Shown here in pieces: positions 1 to 7,396 of a stretch of 30,288 nt of DNA. The notes under the pieces were generated by a model, which saw only the letters and a program-made list of their open reading frames with translations, did not search any database and had not been told where the DNA came from. Positions within the stretch are counted from its first letter, which is position 1; each line of letters opens with the position of its first letter. The position numbers and the translations under genes are program-made. The DNA is taken from the NCBI GenBank assembly GCA_045617625.1, contig JAZLJA010000008.1, positions 1 to 30,288 on the forward strand. Reading direction: 5' to 3'. Source of the DNA: Firm-04 sp045617625 (GTDB lineage Bacteria > Bacillota > Clostridia > Oscillospirales > Ruminococcaceae).

Positions 1-480
1 GCTGGCTCTGCGGGAACTTCCACGGTTTCGGGTGTTTCGGGAGTAACGGTCGCTGAAACGTCATCAGATTTCTCAGCAGATGCGTCGTTTTGCGCGGCTG
101 GTTCTGCGGATTCGCCCACGGTTTCGGGTGTTTCGGAAGTAACGGTCGCTGAAACATCATCGGATTTCTCAGCAGGTGCGTCGTTTTGCGTGGCTGGCTC
201 TGCGGGAACTTCCACGGTTTCGGGTGTTTCGGGAGTAACGGTCGCTGAAACGTCATCAGATTTCTCAGCAGGTGCGTCGTTTTGCGCGGTTGGTTCTGTG
301 GATTCGCCCACGGTTTCGGGTGTTTCGGGAGTGACGGTCGCTGAAACGTCATCGGATTTCTCAGCAGGTGCGTCGGTTTGCGCGACTGGTTTTGCGGATT
401 CTTCCACGGCTTCGGGAGTCTCTGCTGTGACAGGTACGGCGGCATCTTCTGCTTTTTCAGCAGGTGCGTCGTTTTGCGCG
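1..480. repeat. Tandem 96-bp coding repeat, at least 5 copies
   Basis: Units start at 1, 97, 193, 289 and 385, all exactly 96 bp apart, and a diverged continuation begins at 481. They encode a 32-residue Pro/Glu/Thr/Ala-rich unit on the minus strand. Two unit subtypes alternate in the first four copies: one carries GCGGGAACTTCC and the other GCGGATTCGCCC near its start. This suggests growth by duplicating a 192-bp pair. Copies differ at only a few bases. The array continues past the window edge. Confidence 0.93.
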
Positions 481-686
481 GCGGTCTCTGCGGGGACTTC
501 CTCGGCTTTCGTCACATCGGTATCGGGCTGTGCGGTTGCCTGCTGTTTTTCGGATTCTTCGGAGACGACTTCGGCTGCTTCGGCGTGGTTACTCGAATTA
601 TCCGCAGATACGTTGTTTTCTGCCGCATCGGCTGCTGCGCTTTCATCGGACTGCTTTTGCCCGAAGAACTTCTGGAAGATACCCAA
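1..686 (-). CDS. Unidentified protein with acidic Ala/Pro/Glu repeat N-terminus (partial)
   Basis: The gene runs off the window at base 1, so only the first 228 codons are visible. The TTG start at 686 is chosen because AGGAGG lies 8 bp upstream (695-700) and the frame stays open to the edge. The protein begins MGIFQKFFGQKQ, a short amphipathic lead, followed by an acidic low-complexity stretch. From about residue 70 it becomes tandem 32-residue units with a core like NDAPAEKSDDVSATVTPETP. No catalytic domain is visible. It starts 31 bp after the lepB stop, so it is probably in the rplS-lepB transcript. An acidic N-terminal arm before a GTPase domain is known for FtsY, and a second signal peptidase with a long cytoplasmic arm is also possible next to lepB. 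Neither can be confirmed here. The reading frame is well supported; the function is unknown. Confidence 0.72.
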   Translation of the reverse strand, partial: MGIFQKFFGQKQSDESAAADAAENNVSADNSSNHAEAAEVVSEESEKQQATAQPDTDVTKAEEVPAETAAQNDAPAEKAEDAAVPVTAETPEAVEESAKPVAQTDAPAEKSDDVSATVTPETPETVGESTEPTAQNDAPAEKSDDVSATVTPETPETVEVPAEPATQNDAPAEKSDDVSATVTSETPETVGESAEPAAQNDASAEKSDDVSATVTPETPETVEVPAEP

Positions 687-717
687 AGCCGCCGCCTCCT
701 TTCAAATCGTCAGTTTA

Positions 718-1452
718 TCAGAACAAGACTGCGTAATTATCTGTCCAGCTTTCGCAGTCTTTTTGATCGCGGTGGAAACGCCACACCGCTTTGCCGATGA
801 CCTCATCCTCGGGAATCAGTGCCACAGAGGGGCTGCGGCTGTCCATGCTGTTGAGCCGATTGTCGCCCATGACAAACACATAGCCTTCCGGAATCGTCAG
901 CGGATACGTAAATGCGCCATCGTTGCGGGTGGTCAGGTCGGCGATATAATCCTCGGCAAGCTGTACGCCATCCACGGCTACGGTGCCGTTTTCAAAGTCG
1001 ATGTTGATTTGCTGTCCGCCGACGGCAATCACGCGCTTGACAAGCCGCATGCCGAGCCCCTGTGTCTGGTAGACGCTGGTCTGGGCATCATCAGCGAAAT
1101 GTCCGCTCACATCGTCGTCAATGATGACGATATCGCCGTTTGTGGGGGTGTATCCGAGCGACCACATGATCAGTCGGTCTTTGTCGTGCAGGGTGGGAAA
1201 CATCGAGGAACCGTCAACTGTGACGGGACGGAAAAGATACGCAAATGCGAGAATAATCACGAACATGGAGACGAAAATCGCTTCTCCGATATCCATCAGG
1301 TCGCCGAACAGTGACTTGAGGCTGATGTCCTCCTCGTCGTCATCGGCGGCGGGCTTGGCTTGATCGGCTGTTTCGGCTGCGGTTTCTGCCTGATATTCCT
1401 CGGCGGTTTCGTCAACCGCTGCTTCGCGCTGTTCTTCGTTGATATCTGACAT
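718..1452 (-). CDS. lepB: Signal peptidase I
   Basis: Membrane-bound serine protease (family S26) that removes signal peptides from secreted proteins. The 244-residue product has an acidic cytoplasmic arm (about residues 1-42) and one membrane segment (about 59-74). Box B is GSSMFPT with catalytic Ser83, and the general base is Lys138 in RLVKRVIAVGG. Box E is GDNRLNSMDSR near the C-terminus. An upstream in-frame ATG at 1473 is possible, but AGGAGGG lies inside that extension at the right distance from the ATG at 1452, so the shorter form is chosen. It follows rplS with an intrinsic terminator between them. Its substrates would include the secreted enzymes and adhesin in this window (inference). 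Identity is secure. Confidence 0.95.
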   Translation of the reverse strand: MSDINEEQREAAVDETAEEYQAETAAETADQAKPAADDDEEDISLKSLFGDLMDIGEAIFVSMFVIILAFAYLFRPVTVDGSSMFPTLHDKDRLIMWSLGYTPTNGDIVIIDDDVSGHFADDAQTSVYQTQGLGMRLVKRVIAVGGQQINIDFENGTVAVDGVQLAEDYIADLTTRNDGAFTYPLTIPEGYVFVMGDNRLNSMDSRSPSVALIPEDEVIGKAVWRFHRDQKDCESWTDNYAVLF

Positions 1453-1493
1453 GGGTTTTCCCTCCTGAATCATTCAAAAATGCGCAGATAAGC

Positions 1494-1523
1494 AAAAAAG
1501 GGGACACGCACGCGGTCCCCCTT
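1494..1523 (-). terminator. Intrinsic terminator between rplS and lepB
   Basis: GGGGAC (1500-1505) pairs with GTCCCC (1515-1520) around a 9-nt loop. Read on the minus strand the hairpin is followed by six T (1499-1494). It sits just after the rplS stop and before lepB, where no good promoter is visible, so it probably acts as a partial terminator that lowers lepB expression (inference). Confidence 0.85.
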
Positions 1524-1538
1524 CTCGCCTGTTTGCAG

Positions 1539-1883
1539 TCAGCGAACCTGACCCTTGACTCTTGCAGCCTTGCCGACTCTGTCGCGCAGATAGTAAAGCT
1601 TTGCTCTGCGGACAACGCCTCTGCGAACGATCTCGACCTTATCAACTGCGGGAGAATGAACGGGGAATACACGTTCAATACCGCAGCCGTGTGCGACTCT
1701 GCGGACGGTGAAAGTCTCGCTGATGCCGCCGTGCTTCTTTGCGATGATCGTGCCTTCAAACACCTGGATACGGCTCTTGTCGCCTTCCTGAATGCGAACG
1801 TGTACCTTAACGGTATCGCCGACGTTCAGTTCCGGGACATTTTCCTTCAGGCTGGCATTGCTGATTTGCTCAAGTGCGTTCAT
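1539..1883 (-). CDS. rplS: 50S ribosomal protein L19
   Basis: Structural protein of the large ribosomal subunit, at the 30S-50S interface. The 114-residue length is typical of bacterial L19. The conserved pattern is clear: VGDTVKVHVRIQEGDKSR, then the FEGTIIAKKHGG segment and the basic C-terminal RRGVVRRAKLYYLRDR. AAGGAGG lies 9 bp upstream of the ATG at 1883. It has its own promoter at 2069-2097 and a leader of about 180 nt, and it heads the minus-strand unit that continues to lepB through a terminator. Identity is secure. Confidence 0.97.
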   Translation of the reverse strand: MNALEQISNASLKENVPELNVGDTVKVHVRIQEGDKSRIQVFEGTIIAKKHGGISETFTVRRVAHGCGIERVFPVHSPAVDKVEIVRRGVVRRAKLYYLRDRVGKAARVKGQVR

Positions 1884-2062
1884 GGGTAGTTCCTCCTTGA
1901 TTGTTGCGGATGTTCATTCGTGCATAAATAAGCCTTTTTTGAGCATAAGGCGCACCAGCGGACCATCCTGTGTCAGATTGACGGCGGCACATTGATACTA
2001 TTATAGTGTGCTGCCTTGCATCATGACCCCGCTCGGTCAAGAACCGACGGACATTCAAATGC
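1884..2062 (-). promoter_or_regulatory. Structured 5' leader of rplS (candidate L19 leader)
   Basis: About 180 nt separate the rplS promoter from its start codon. On the minus strand the leader holds a TCGGT-TCTTG-ACCGA hairpin. It is followed by a nine-pair stem with one mismatch (GGCAGCACA against TGTGCCGCC) that encloses an AT-rich loop. Structured leaders controlling rplS are known in Firmicutes, but I cannot match this one to that family by eye. The length and structure fit autogenous control by L19 (inference). No supported protein-coding gene lies in 1884-2313. Confidence 0.4.
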
Positions 2063-2068
2063 TGTACT

Positions 2069-2097
2069 ATTATAGCATAAACAGTGCGAAAATGCAA
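2069..2097 (-). promoter_or_regulatory. rplS promoter
   Basis: On the minus strand the -35 is TTGCAT (2097-2092) and the -10 is TATAAT (2074-2069), with a 17-bp spacer and a TGC extended -10 element. It faces rplS and is divergent from the GH74 promoter at 2210. Confidence 0.85.
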
Positions 2098-2209
2098 GCG
2101 TTTTTTGCAAAAATTTTCCGTTCCTGATAAAAAATCGGCTGAAAAATACTTTGTGTTTTCTACCCTTGCACAATCTATACAAAAATATATGAATTATCTG
2201 TAGAAACAC

Positions 2210-2238
2210 TTGCAATTTCATCGTGAGCGTGGTATAAT
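2210..2238 (+). promoter_or_regulatory. GH74 gene promoter
   Basis: TTGCAA (2210-2215), a 17-bp spacer and TATAAT (2233-2238) preceded by TGG, an extended -10. A perfect 7-bp hairpin, CACAAGA/TCTTGTG (2251-2275), lies at the start of the predicted transcript. It is followed 8 nt later by a run of seven T (2284-2290). That spacing is too long for a standard terminator, so a 5' stabiliser or weak attenuator are both possible. Confidence 0.8.
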
Positions 2239-2313
2239 ATAATTGTAAATCACAAGATAAGCCAAATTTCTTGTGTCTGCCACTTTTTTTATTTGAGATG
2301 AGGGGAATTTATA

Positions 2314-5049
2314 ATGAAAACAGCATTTTCCAATCGCGTGCTGTCTGTGCTGACTGCTTCCATGCTGTCGCTTTCCGCCTGCGTGTTCGCAGAGTCGAAC
2401 TTCAGCGCGGATGCCGTTTCCGCAGACGTTTCCAATACAATGACATGGGACACACTCCGCATCGGCGGCGGCGGATTTGTCTCGGGCATTGTAACCGGAC
2501 AAAAGGATATGTACCTGCGCACTGACGTCGGCGGCGCGTATAAGTACAACTACGACAAAGGCGAGTGGGAACAGCTTTTCGGCTTTCTCAACGACGCCGA
2601 CCGCGGTCTGCTGAGTGTCAGCGGCATTGCCATTGACCCAAAAAATGAGGATACCGTTTATTTCCTCTGCGGCTGCGCGTATTTCTCTGATGCGAGAACT
2701 GTCATTTTCAAAACTACCGACGGCGGCAAGACCTTTACCGAATCCGATGTCACCGATCTGATTCAGGTGCATGGCAACGGCGACGGCAGAGAATGCTGCG
2801 AACCCATCGCCATTGACCCCGATAACCCCGATACCATTTATGCGGGCGGCGATGTCACTGCGGGTGATTCCTGCCTGATCAAATCCACCGACGGCGGCAA
2901 AACATGGAATGCAGTCAAGGGCTATGACGATCTTGGCCTTTACAAATACGAGATTCTCTGGCCGTTCTGGACAGACCACAAGGTTCGTGCCTGCACAACA
3001 GGTGAGGAACAATCCTATCCGCAGCAGAACGGCGTGGCGACCATTAAAATCGTGGGCGGCAAGGTCTATGTCGGCACTTCGATCAAGGGCGCGGCGAACA
3101 TTCATGTCGCAAGCGTCAAGGATGACAAATTCACCGTGCTTTCCAAGGATCTGCCCACCGCAAACTATCCTGTTACCATTTCCGATGACGGCAACGGCAA
3201 CCTGTTCTTCACTTACATTGCAGGGCTTGCTTTCTCGGGTGCGGCAGGCGGTGCTTACAAATACAACATCGCAAGCGGCACGGTCACCGATATCTCTCCC
3301 TGCCCCAATGCCATCGGCATGATCACCGCCGACAAGAAAGATCCCAATAAGCTGTTTGCACGCACCTGCGGTGTCTGGTCAGACCAATGGTTTGGCAAGG
3401 AATGGGTGCAGGATGATCCTTCTACCCCGGAAAATGAGGGCACCATCGGCTGGGGCGATCACTTCTTCCGTTCGGAGGACGGCGGCAAATCATGGGAGGA
3501 TATCACGCCCGGTCAGGGCCCGACCGATTACAGCACGGGCGTGGGCGTCAAGGATTTTGTCTCCGAACCTATCGGCACGGGCGGCTATGACTGGATCTAC
3601 GGCAAGGCGATTCACTGGGGCAGCGGCATTCTCATCGACCCGCGTGACCCGGAGGGCGACCGTCTGCTGCTGACATCGGGCAACGGCGTGTTTGCCTGCG
3701 ACAACGCATGGGACGAAAAGGGCATTCAGTTCTATTTCTGCCCGACAGGCGTGGAAGAAGTTGTTGCACTCGATATGGTTTCCGTACCGGGCGGCGCGGC
3801 TTACTCGGCAATCGGCGACTACGACGGCTTCGTGCACGTTGACCCCGATAAAGTTCCGCAGCAGCATTATCCCAACATCGGCTCGACTTCCGCGATCGCT
3901 TACTGTCCTTCGGCACCCGAAGTGATGGCGCGTGTCGCAAACGATTCGTCCAAGGGCTTCTATTCCACCGATGCGGGCAAAACATGGAAATCCATGAATT
4001 TTGCAGCACAGGGCGGAAAAATCTCCATCACGGAGACTGCAAAGGGCAAGTACCGCATTATCGAATCCGCAGGCACGGGCGGCGGAGTATCCTATACCGA
4101 TGATTTTGGCGGCACATGGACACCGTGCGGCGGCATCGAGGCTTCCAAGACCGTCTATACCCTCGTGGATGCAAAGAATCCCGCGGTGGTTTATGCTTCG
4201 GGCGTGCAGCACAACGAATACTGGGCATCTGATCCCAACAAGAAAGAACCTACCCTTGACGAATCGCATTACTCGTTCTATATCTCGAACGATTACGGCA
4301 AATCCTTCACCGAAACCGTGATGTGCCGCTATGACCAGTGCGACCACACCGGCGACCTTGCAGATCTCGGTGACGGCAGAGTTGCGATGGCGACCGGCTG
4401 GGAAGGGCTGTATATCATCTCCGACGGCGGCAAAACACAGGACAAAACCGATGTTTTCTACTGCAAGTCGATCGGCTATGGCGCACCTGAAAAATCAGGC
4501 GGCGTGAACACCCTGTTCATTTACGGCAAACCCGAGGAGGACGACCCTGAGGGACTGTATCGTTCCACCGATGCGGGCAAAACATGGGTCTGCATCAACA
4601 CACAGAACCTTTACGGCGGCACGGGCAACGGTAATTTCGTGGTCGGTGACATGAACACATTCGGTAAGGTCTATATGTCAACGGTCGGCTGCGGTATCGT
4701 GGTCGGCGAAATCGGCAGCGGCAAAGAGCCGAGCACAACAACGACTTCAAAAACCACCACTTCCACTACGACGACCACCACAACCACAACAACGTCCGCC
4801 TCGACAAGCAAAAGCACATCGGGCGGCAAAAATGTGCAGTGGGGCGATGTCAACTGCGATACAAAGGTGACGGTTTCGGATGCGATCCTGCTTTCGAGAG
4901 CGGCAGTTTCGGACACGACAGTGGATATTTCGGCGCAGGGCATCATCAATGGCGATGTGGACGGCGACAATGCTTTGACATCGGCAGATGTGACGAAGGT
5001 GCTGAAGTTTGTGGCAAAGATCCTCACAGAAGAACAGCTTGCACCGTAA
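2314..5049 (+). CDS. Secreted GH74 endo-xyloglucanase-type enzyme with dockerin
   Basis: Predicted cellulosomal enzyme cutting the beta-glucan backbone of xyloglucan; 911 residues. The signal peptide spans about 1-26. The catalytic part (about 42-800) shows the repeated sialidase-type turns of the GH74 double beta-propeller: TTDGGKTF, STDGGKTW, SEDGGKSW and STDAGKTW (twice). Asp71 in RTDVGGAYKY and Asp502 in IGDYDGF align by motif with the two catalytic Asp of GH74 enzymes (inferred from family knowledge). A Thr-rich linker (about 802-840) leads to a type I dockerin (843-908). Its two calcium loops start GDVNCDTKVTVSD and GDVDGDNALTSAD. The ATG at 2314 has GAGGGG 8 bp upstream. The signal region also contains LSAC (20-23), which fits a lipobox, although VFA|E at 26 is a good ordinary cleavage site. 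The gene is monocistronic, with its own promoter and terminator. Confidence 0.93.
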   Translation: MKTAFSNRVLSVLTASMLSLSACVFAESNFSADAVSADVSNTMTWDTLRIGGGGFVSGIVTGQKDMYLRTDVGGAYKYNYDKGEWEQLFGFLNDADRGLLSVSGIAIDPKNEDTVYFLCGCAYFSDARTVIFKTTDGGKTFTESDVTDLIQVHGNGDGRECCEPIAIDPDNPDTIYAGGDVTAGDSCLIKSTDGGKTWNAVKGYDDLGLYKYEILWPFWTDHKVRACTTGEEQSYPQQNGVATIKIVGGKVYVGTSIKGAANIHVASVKDDKFTVLSKDLPTANYPVTISDDGNGNLFFTYIAGLAFSGAAGGAYKYNIASGTVTDISPCPNAIGMITADKKDPNKLFARTCGVWSDQWFGKEWVQDDPSTPENEGTIGWGDHFFRSEDGGKSWEDITPGQGPTDYSTGVGVKDFVSEPIGTGGYDWIYGKAIHWGSGILIDPRDPEGDRLLLTSGNGVFACDNAWDEKGIQFYFCPTGVEEVVALDMVSVPGGAAYSAIGDYDGFVHVDPDKVPQQHYPNIGSTSAIAYCPSAPEVMARVANDSSKGFYSTDAGKTWKSMNFAAQGGKISITETAKGKYRIIESAGTGGGVSYTDDFGGTWTPCGGIEASKTVYTLVDAKNPAVVYASGVQHNEYWASDPNKKEPTLDESHYSFYISNDYGKSFTETVMCRYDQCDHTGDLADLGDGRVAMATGWEGLYIISDGGKTQDKTDVFYCKSIGYGAPEKSGGVNTLFIYGKPEEDDPEGLYRSTDAGKTWVCINTQNLYGGTGNGNFVVGDMNTFGKVYMSTVGCGIVVGEIGSGKEPSTTTTSKTTTSTTTTTTTTTTSASTSKSTSGGKNVQWGDVNCDTKVTVSDAILLSRAAVSDTTVDISAQGIINGDVDGDNALTSADVTKVLKFVAKILTEEQLAP

Positions 5050-5125
5050 AAGACAATGATAATGGAGCACTGCTCAAACCTCACCAAAGGGATACGGTAT
5101 TTCAGCAATGAAAACTGAGATGCAC

Positions 5126-5170
5126 AAAAAAGCGGATGATCTGCAAAAGATCATCCGCTGCGTGCTTTTT
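5126..5170. terminator. Bidirectional terminator between GH74 and PP2C genes
   Basis: AGCGGATGATCT (5131-5142) and AGATCATCCGCT (5148-5159) form a perfect 12-bp stem with a GCAAA loop. Five to six A flank the left side, giving a T-run for the minus strand, and TTTTT follows at 5166-5170 for the plus strand. It lies between the convergent GH74 and phosphatase genes. Confidence 0.88.
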
Positions 5171-5184
5171 ATGTGGAAATGTGT

Positions 5185-5958
5185 TTACACCGTCGGCGTC
5201 GGTATTCCCTCAGGATACCGCACAACCGCCGCAACCGTTACATTATCCTTGCCGCCCTTGTCCAGCGCAAGCCGCACCAGCATGGATAACCGTTCGGGCA
5301 GTTTTTTGGGCAGTGCCAGTATCTCCTCTATCTCAAAATTCGAGACATAATCCGAAAGCCCGTCAGAACAAAGCAACAGTACATCGCCGTTTTCCAAACC
5401 GTTCTGATAAATCGTCACTTCGGGGTTCGGGTCGTCATCCAGATTTCCCACAACGGGCAAAATAATATTGCGATGGCTGTGTACCTTTTTCTCTTCGCTC
5501 GTGATCGTCCCTTCCTCATAGAGCATCTGCACAAGGGTCTGATCGCGGCTGAGCTGTTCGAGCACGCCCCCGCGATAACGATAGATCCGCGAATCTCCGA
5601 CATTAAAGCAGTGCATTGCACCGTCTTCATCGAACGCCGCACCGCAAAGCGTGGTCTGCATATTTGCGACCGCGGCATTTTTGCGGCTCTGTTCCGCGAT
5701 TTCACGGTGGATCTCGAGAATCTTTCGCTTCAGGTTGATTCTCTTGGAATATTTCACCTGCGAAAGCTGCATCAGGCAGGATTTGGATGCGAGTTCACCT
5801 GCCTGTTCGCCCGAAACACCGTCGCAAACGGCAAACAGAAAGGGTGCATCCACGACGATCTGACGTGCACCGTCGGTTATGACACTGTGATGCAGCAGCA
5901 GGGTGTCCTCATTGTGGGGCATGATGCCCTTTTCGGTCACGCCGCAGCAGTAATACAT
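5185..5958 (-). CDS. PP2C-family serine/threonine protein phosphatase
   Basis: Metal-dependent phosphatase that removes phosphate from Ser/Thr; 257 residues and apparently cytosolic. PPM/PP2C metal-binding motifs appear in order: HNEDTLLL near the N-terminus, FAVCDGVSGEQAGE, FNVGDSRIYRYR, LLLCSDGLSDYVS and GGKDNVTVAAV at the C-terminus. This single-domain layout matches bacterial Stp/PrpC phosphatases. Those usually sit beside a PrkC kinase gene, but no kinase is seen here. The ATG at 5958 is chosen because GTGAGG lies 9 bp upstream and the homologous fold begins there. An upstream in-frame ATG at 5979 lacks a ribosome binding site. Its own promoter is at 6010-6038. Confidence 0.92.
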   Translation of the reverse strand: MYYCCGVTEKGIMPHNEDTLLLHHSVITDGARQIVVDAPFLFAVCDGVSGEQAGELASKSCLMQLSQVKYSKRINLKRKILEIHREIAEQSRKNAAVANMQTTLCGAAFDEDGAMHCFNVGDSRIYRYRGGVLEQLSRDQTLVQMLYEEGTITSEEKKVHSHRNIILPVVGNLDDDPNPEVTIYQNGLENGDVLLLCSDGLSDYVSNFEIEEILALPKKLPERLSMLVRLALDKGGKDNVTVAAVVRYPEGIPTPTV

Positions 5959-6009
5959 AGCATTGCGCCTCACTCTCATTGCAATCGTGCAAACATTGAA
6001 CGTATTCTT

Positions 6010-6038
6010 ATTATACGGGAAAATGCGGCAGAATGCAA
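6010..6038 (-). promoter_or_regulatory. PP2C gene promoter
   Basis: On the minus strand TTGCAT (6038-6033), a 17-bp spacer, and TATAAT (6015-6010). It lies between the mazF stop and the phosphatase start, so the phosphatase gene can be transcribed independently. Confidence 0.83.
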
Positions 6039-6087
6039 GGGAATAACCGTACAAACAGCGCAAATGATTCGGCGCATGAATTGTGCG

Positions 6088-6492
6088 TTATGACGATTGC
6101 AGCGACACCGAATGCTCCGTGAAGCGCAGTGATCGCTTGGGTCTGGGCACAAGCCCGAAGCTGATTTCGAGTGCGTGGTCTACGGCTTTCATGGCATCCA
6201 CGGGGATGGTGCCCATGCGTTCTTTGAGCCGCTGTTTGTCGATGGTGCGCACCTGTTCGAGCAGAATGACGCTGTCCTTGGTGAGCCCGCAGCTCGAAGC
6301 CACAAGGGAGATGTGCGTTGGAAGCTTGGCTTTTTCGCGTTGGCTGGTGATGGCGGCGGCGATCACAGTAGGGCTGTATCGGTTGCCGACGTCGTTCTGA
6401 ATGATGAGGACGGGGCGGATGCCGCCCTGTTCAGAGCCGACGACGGGGCTCAGATCGGCGTAATAGATCTCTCCGCGTTTGACTGTCAGCAT
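6088..6492 (-). CDS. mazF: MazF/EndoA-family mRNA interferase
   Basis: Predicted sequence-specific endoribonuclease of the MazF/PemK family; 134 residues. It begins MLTVKRGEIYYADLSPVVGS, followed by EQGGIRPVLIIQND, RYSPTVIAAAIT and LLEQVRTIDKQRL, the order of conserved blocks in Firmicute EndoA toxins. The ATG at 6492 is preferred because AAAGGA lies 8 bp upstream. An ATG at 6501 would overlap that site. Open frame continues upstream to 6663 with a CPYCGQPIC stretch, but that part has no convincing start. EndoA toxins normally have a MazE-type antitoxin gene just upstream. Here upstream is a 364-bp gap and then the divergent rpiB, with no antitoxin recognised. Confidence 0.9.
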   Translation of the reverse strand: MLTVKRGEIYYADLSPVVGSEQGGIRPVLIIQNDVGNRYSPTVIAAAITSQREKAKLPTHISLVASSCGLTKDSVILLEQVRTIDKQRLKERMGTIPVDAMKAVDHALEISFGLVPRPKRSLRFTEHSVSLQSS

Positions 6493-6856
6493 TTGGATCA
6501 TCCTTTCGGTATTTTCATCCACGGAAAGTGGATGTCTGCAAATAGGTTGCCCGCAGTATGGACAGATAAACAACCTTCTGCTGACAGAATATGTCGATGC
6601 AGGGGGAAATGTGATGCACGCCGCATACAAATCGCGAGCACACATCACAGAACTCTCGTGCAAGCCTTTCCGAAAACAAATTTACTTTATCATAATGCAA
6701 AACAGCAAAAAAAACCGATTGTTTCCCTTAAATTTTTCCTGTCTGCCGAAAATCTGCGGCATTTGGTGAATTCGCTTGCATTTGCGTGTTGATTCTGCTA
6801 TAATGAAAATGTAAAATCTGCCGCAGAAGCGGCAAAATTCGGGAGGTAAATTAACT
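6493..6856. other. Intergenic region between mazF and rpiB
   Basis: This 364-bp gap is divergent. Its right end holds the rpiB promoter and leader hairpin. I see no convincing gene in it. Minus-strand frames of about 55-61 codons exist but lack ribosome binding sites and give Cys-rich translations unlike a MazE or ribbon-helix-helix antitoxin. No strong mazF promoter was identified. Confidence 0.6.
6776..6804 (+). promoter_or_regulatory. rpiB promoter and 5' hairpin
   Basis: TTGCAT (6776-6781), a 17-bp spacer, and TATAAT (6799-6804) preceded by TGC. A perfect 6-bp hairpin with an AGAA loop, TGCCGC/GCGGCA (6819-6834), lies near the predicted 5' end of the transcript, ahead of the GGGAGGT ribosome binding site. 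Confidence 0.85.
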
Positions 6857-7288
6857 ATGTTAGCAATCGGAAGTGATCACGCCGCCGCATCACTGCGCGT
6901 GGCAGTAAAGGAATATCTCGACGCAAAGGGCTACGCATATATCGACTGCGGAACCGACGAAGCACCCAGCGATTACCCCGTGATCGCGAAAAAGGTGTGT
7001 GCCGAGATCGCACAGGGCAACGCTGATATGGGCATTCTGCTCTGCGGCACAGGCATCGGAATGTGCATGACCGCAAATAAGTGCAAGGGCATCCGCGCCG
7101 CAGTCTGCTCTGAATCTTACAGTGCCCGCTTCACCCGTCTGCACAACGACGCCAATGTGCTTTGCATGGGCGCACGCGTGGTGGGTGCAGGCCTTGCCGC
7201 TGAGATCCTCGACGCATTCCTCGAAACAAAGTTTGAGGGCGGCAGGCATCAGCGCAGAGTGGACATGATGATGGAACTGGAAAAGTGA
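6857..7288 (+). CDS. rpiB: Ribose-5-phosphate isomerase B
   Basis: Interconverts ribose-5-phosphate and ribulose-5-phosphate in the pentose phosphate pathway; it may also act on allose-6-phosphate or be a related RpiB/LacAB sugar isomerase. The 143-residue product starts IGSDHAA, with the phosphate-binding His. The catalytic Cys63 lies in GILLCGTGIGM, and HNDANVLCMG follows. Length and motifs match RpiB closely. GGGAGGT lies 9 bp upstream. It is followed after 108 bp by the GH26 gene in the same orientation, with no terminator or clear promoter between them, so the two may be co-transcribed. Confidence 0.95.
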   Translation: MLAIGSDHAAASLRVAVKEYLDAKGYAYIDCGTDEAPSDYPVIAKKVCAEIAQGNADMGILLCGTGIGMCMTANKCKGIRAAVCSESYSARFTRLHNDANVLCMGARVVGAGLAAEILDAFLETKFEGGRHQRRVDMMMELEK

Positions 7289-7317
7289 TTTTCCATCTCC
7301 AAGCCGCTGATCAACTT

Positions 7318-7346
7318 CTGCCTAAGGGATAGGATCCTCTTGGCAG
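7318..7346 (+). other. Hairpin in the GH26 gene leader
   Basis: CTGCCTAAGGGAT pairs with ATCCTCTTGGCAG around an AGG loop: 13 positions with two mismatches and one G-T pair. No T-run follows, so it is not a standard terminator. It lies between rpiB and the GH26 start. It could be a processing or stabilising structure, or an operator. TATAAA at 7367-7372 is a weak -10 candidate without a well-placed -35. Confidence 0.45.
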
Positions 7347-7396
7347 ATTCATCCGTCGGAGACAAATATAAATAGACATATAAACAGGAGGTTACC

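Noticed and set aside
190..1314. Plus-strand open frame of 374 codons over the 96-bp repeats and lepB
   Set aside because: It covers two genes on the other strand. The minus strand has lepB with all motifs and a well-placed TTG start, while the plus frame gives Ser/Ala repeats and then unrelated sequence.
1985..2030. Second rplS promoter around an internal TATAAT in the leader
   Set aside because: The TATAAT lies in the loop of a leader stem and no -35-like hexamer occurs at 16-18 bp.
2218..3105. Minus-strand open frame of 295 codons
   Set aside because: Antisense to the GH74 coding region and its promoter.
4735..4815. CRISPR or mobile repeat in the ACA/ACG/ACC-rich tracts
   Set aside because: These are Thr codons of the dockerin linkers in the GH74 and GH26 genes. 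No CRISPR, insertion sequence, tRNA or rRNA was recognised in the window.
6493..6700. Antitoxin or N-terminal extension of MazF with CPYCGQPIC
   Set aside because: No start codon with a well-spaced ribosome binding site; MazF proteins begin at the VKRGEIYY block.
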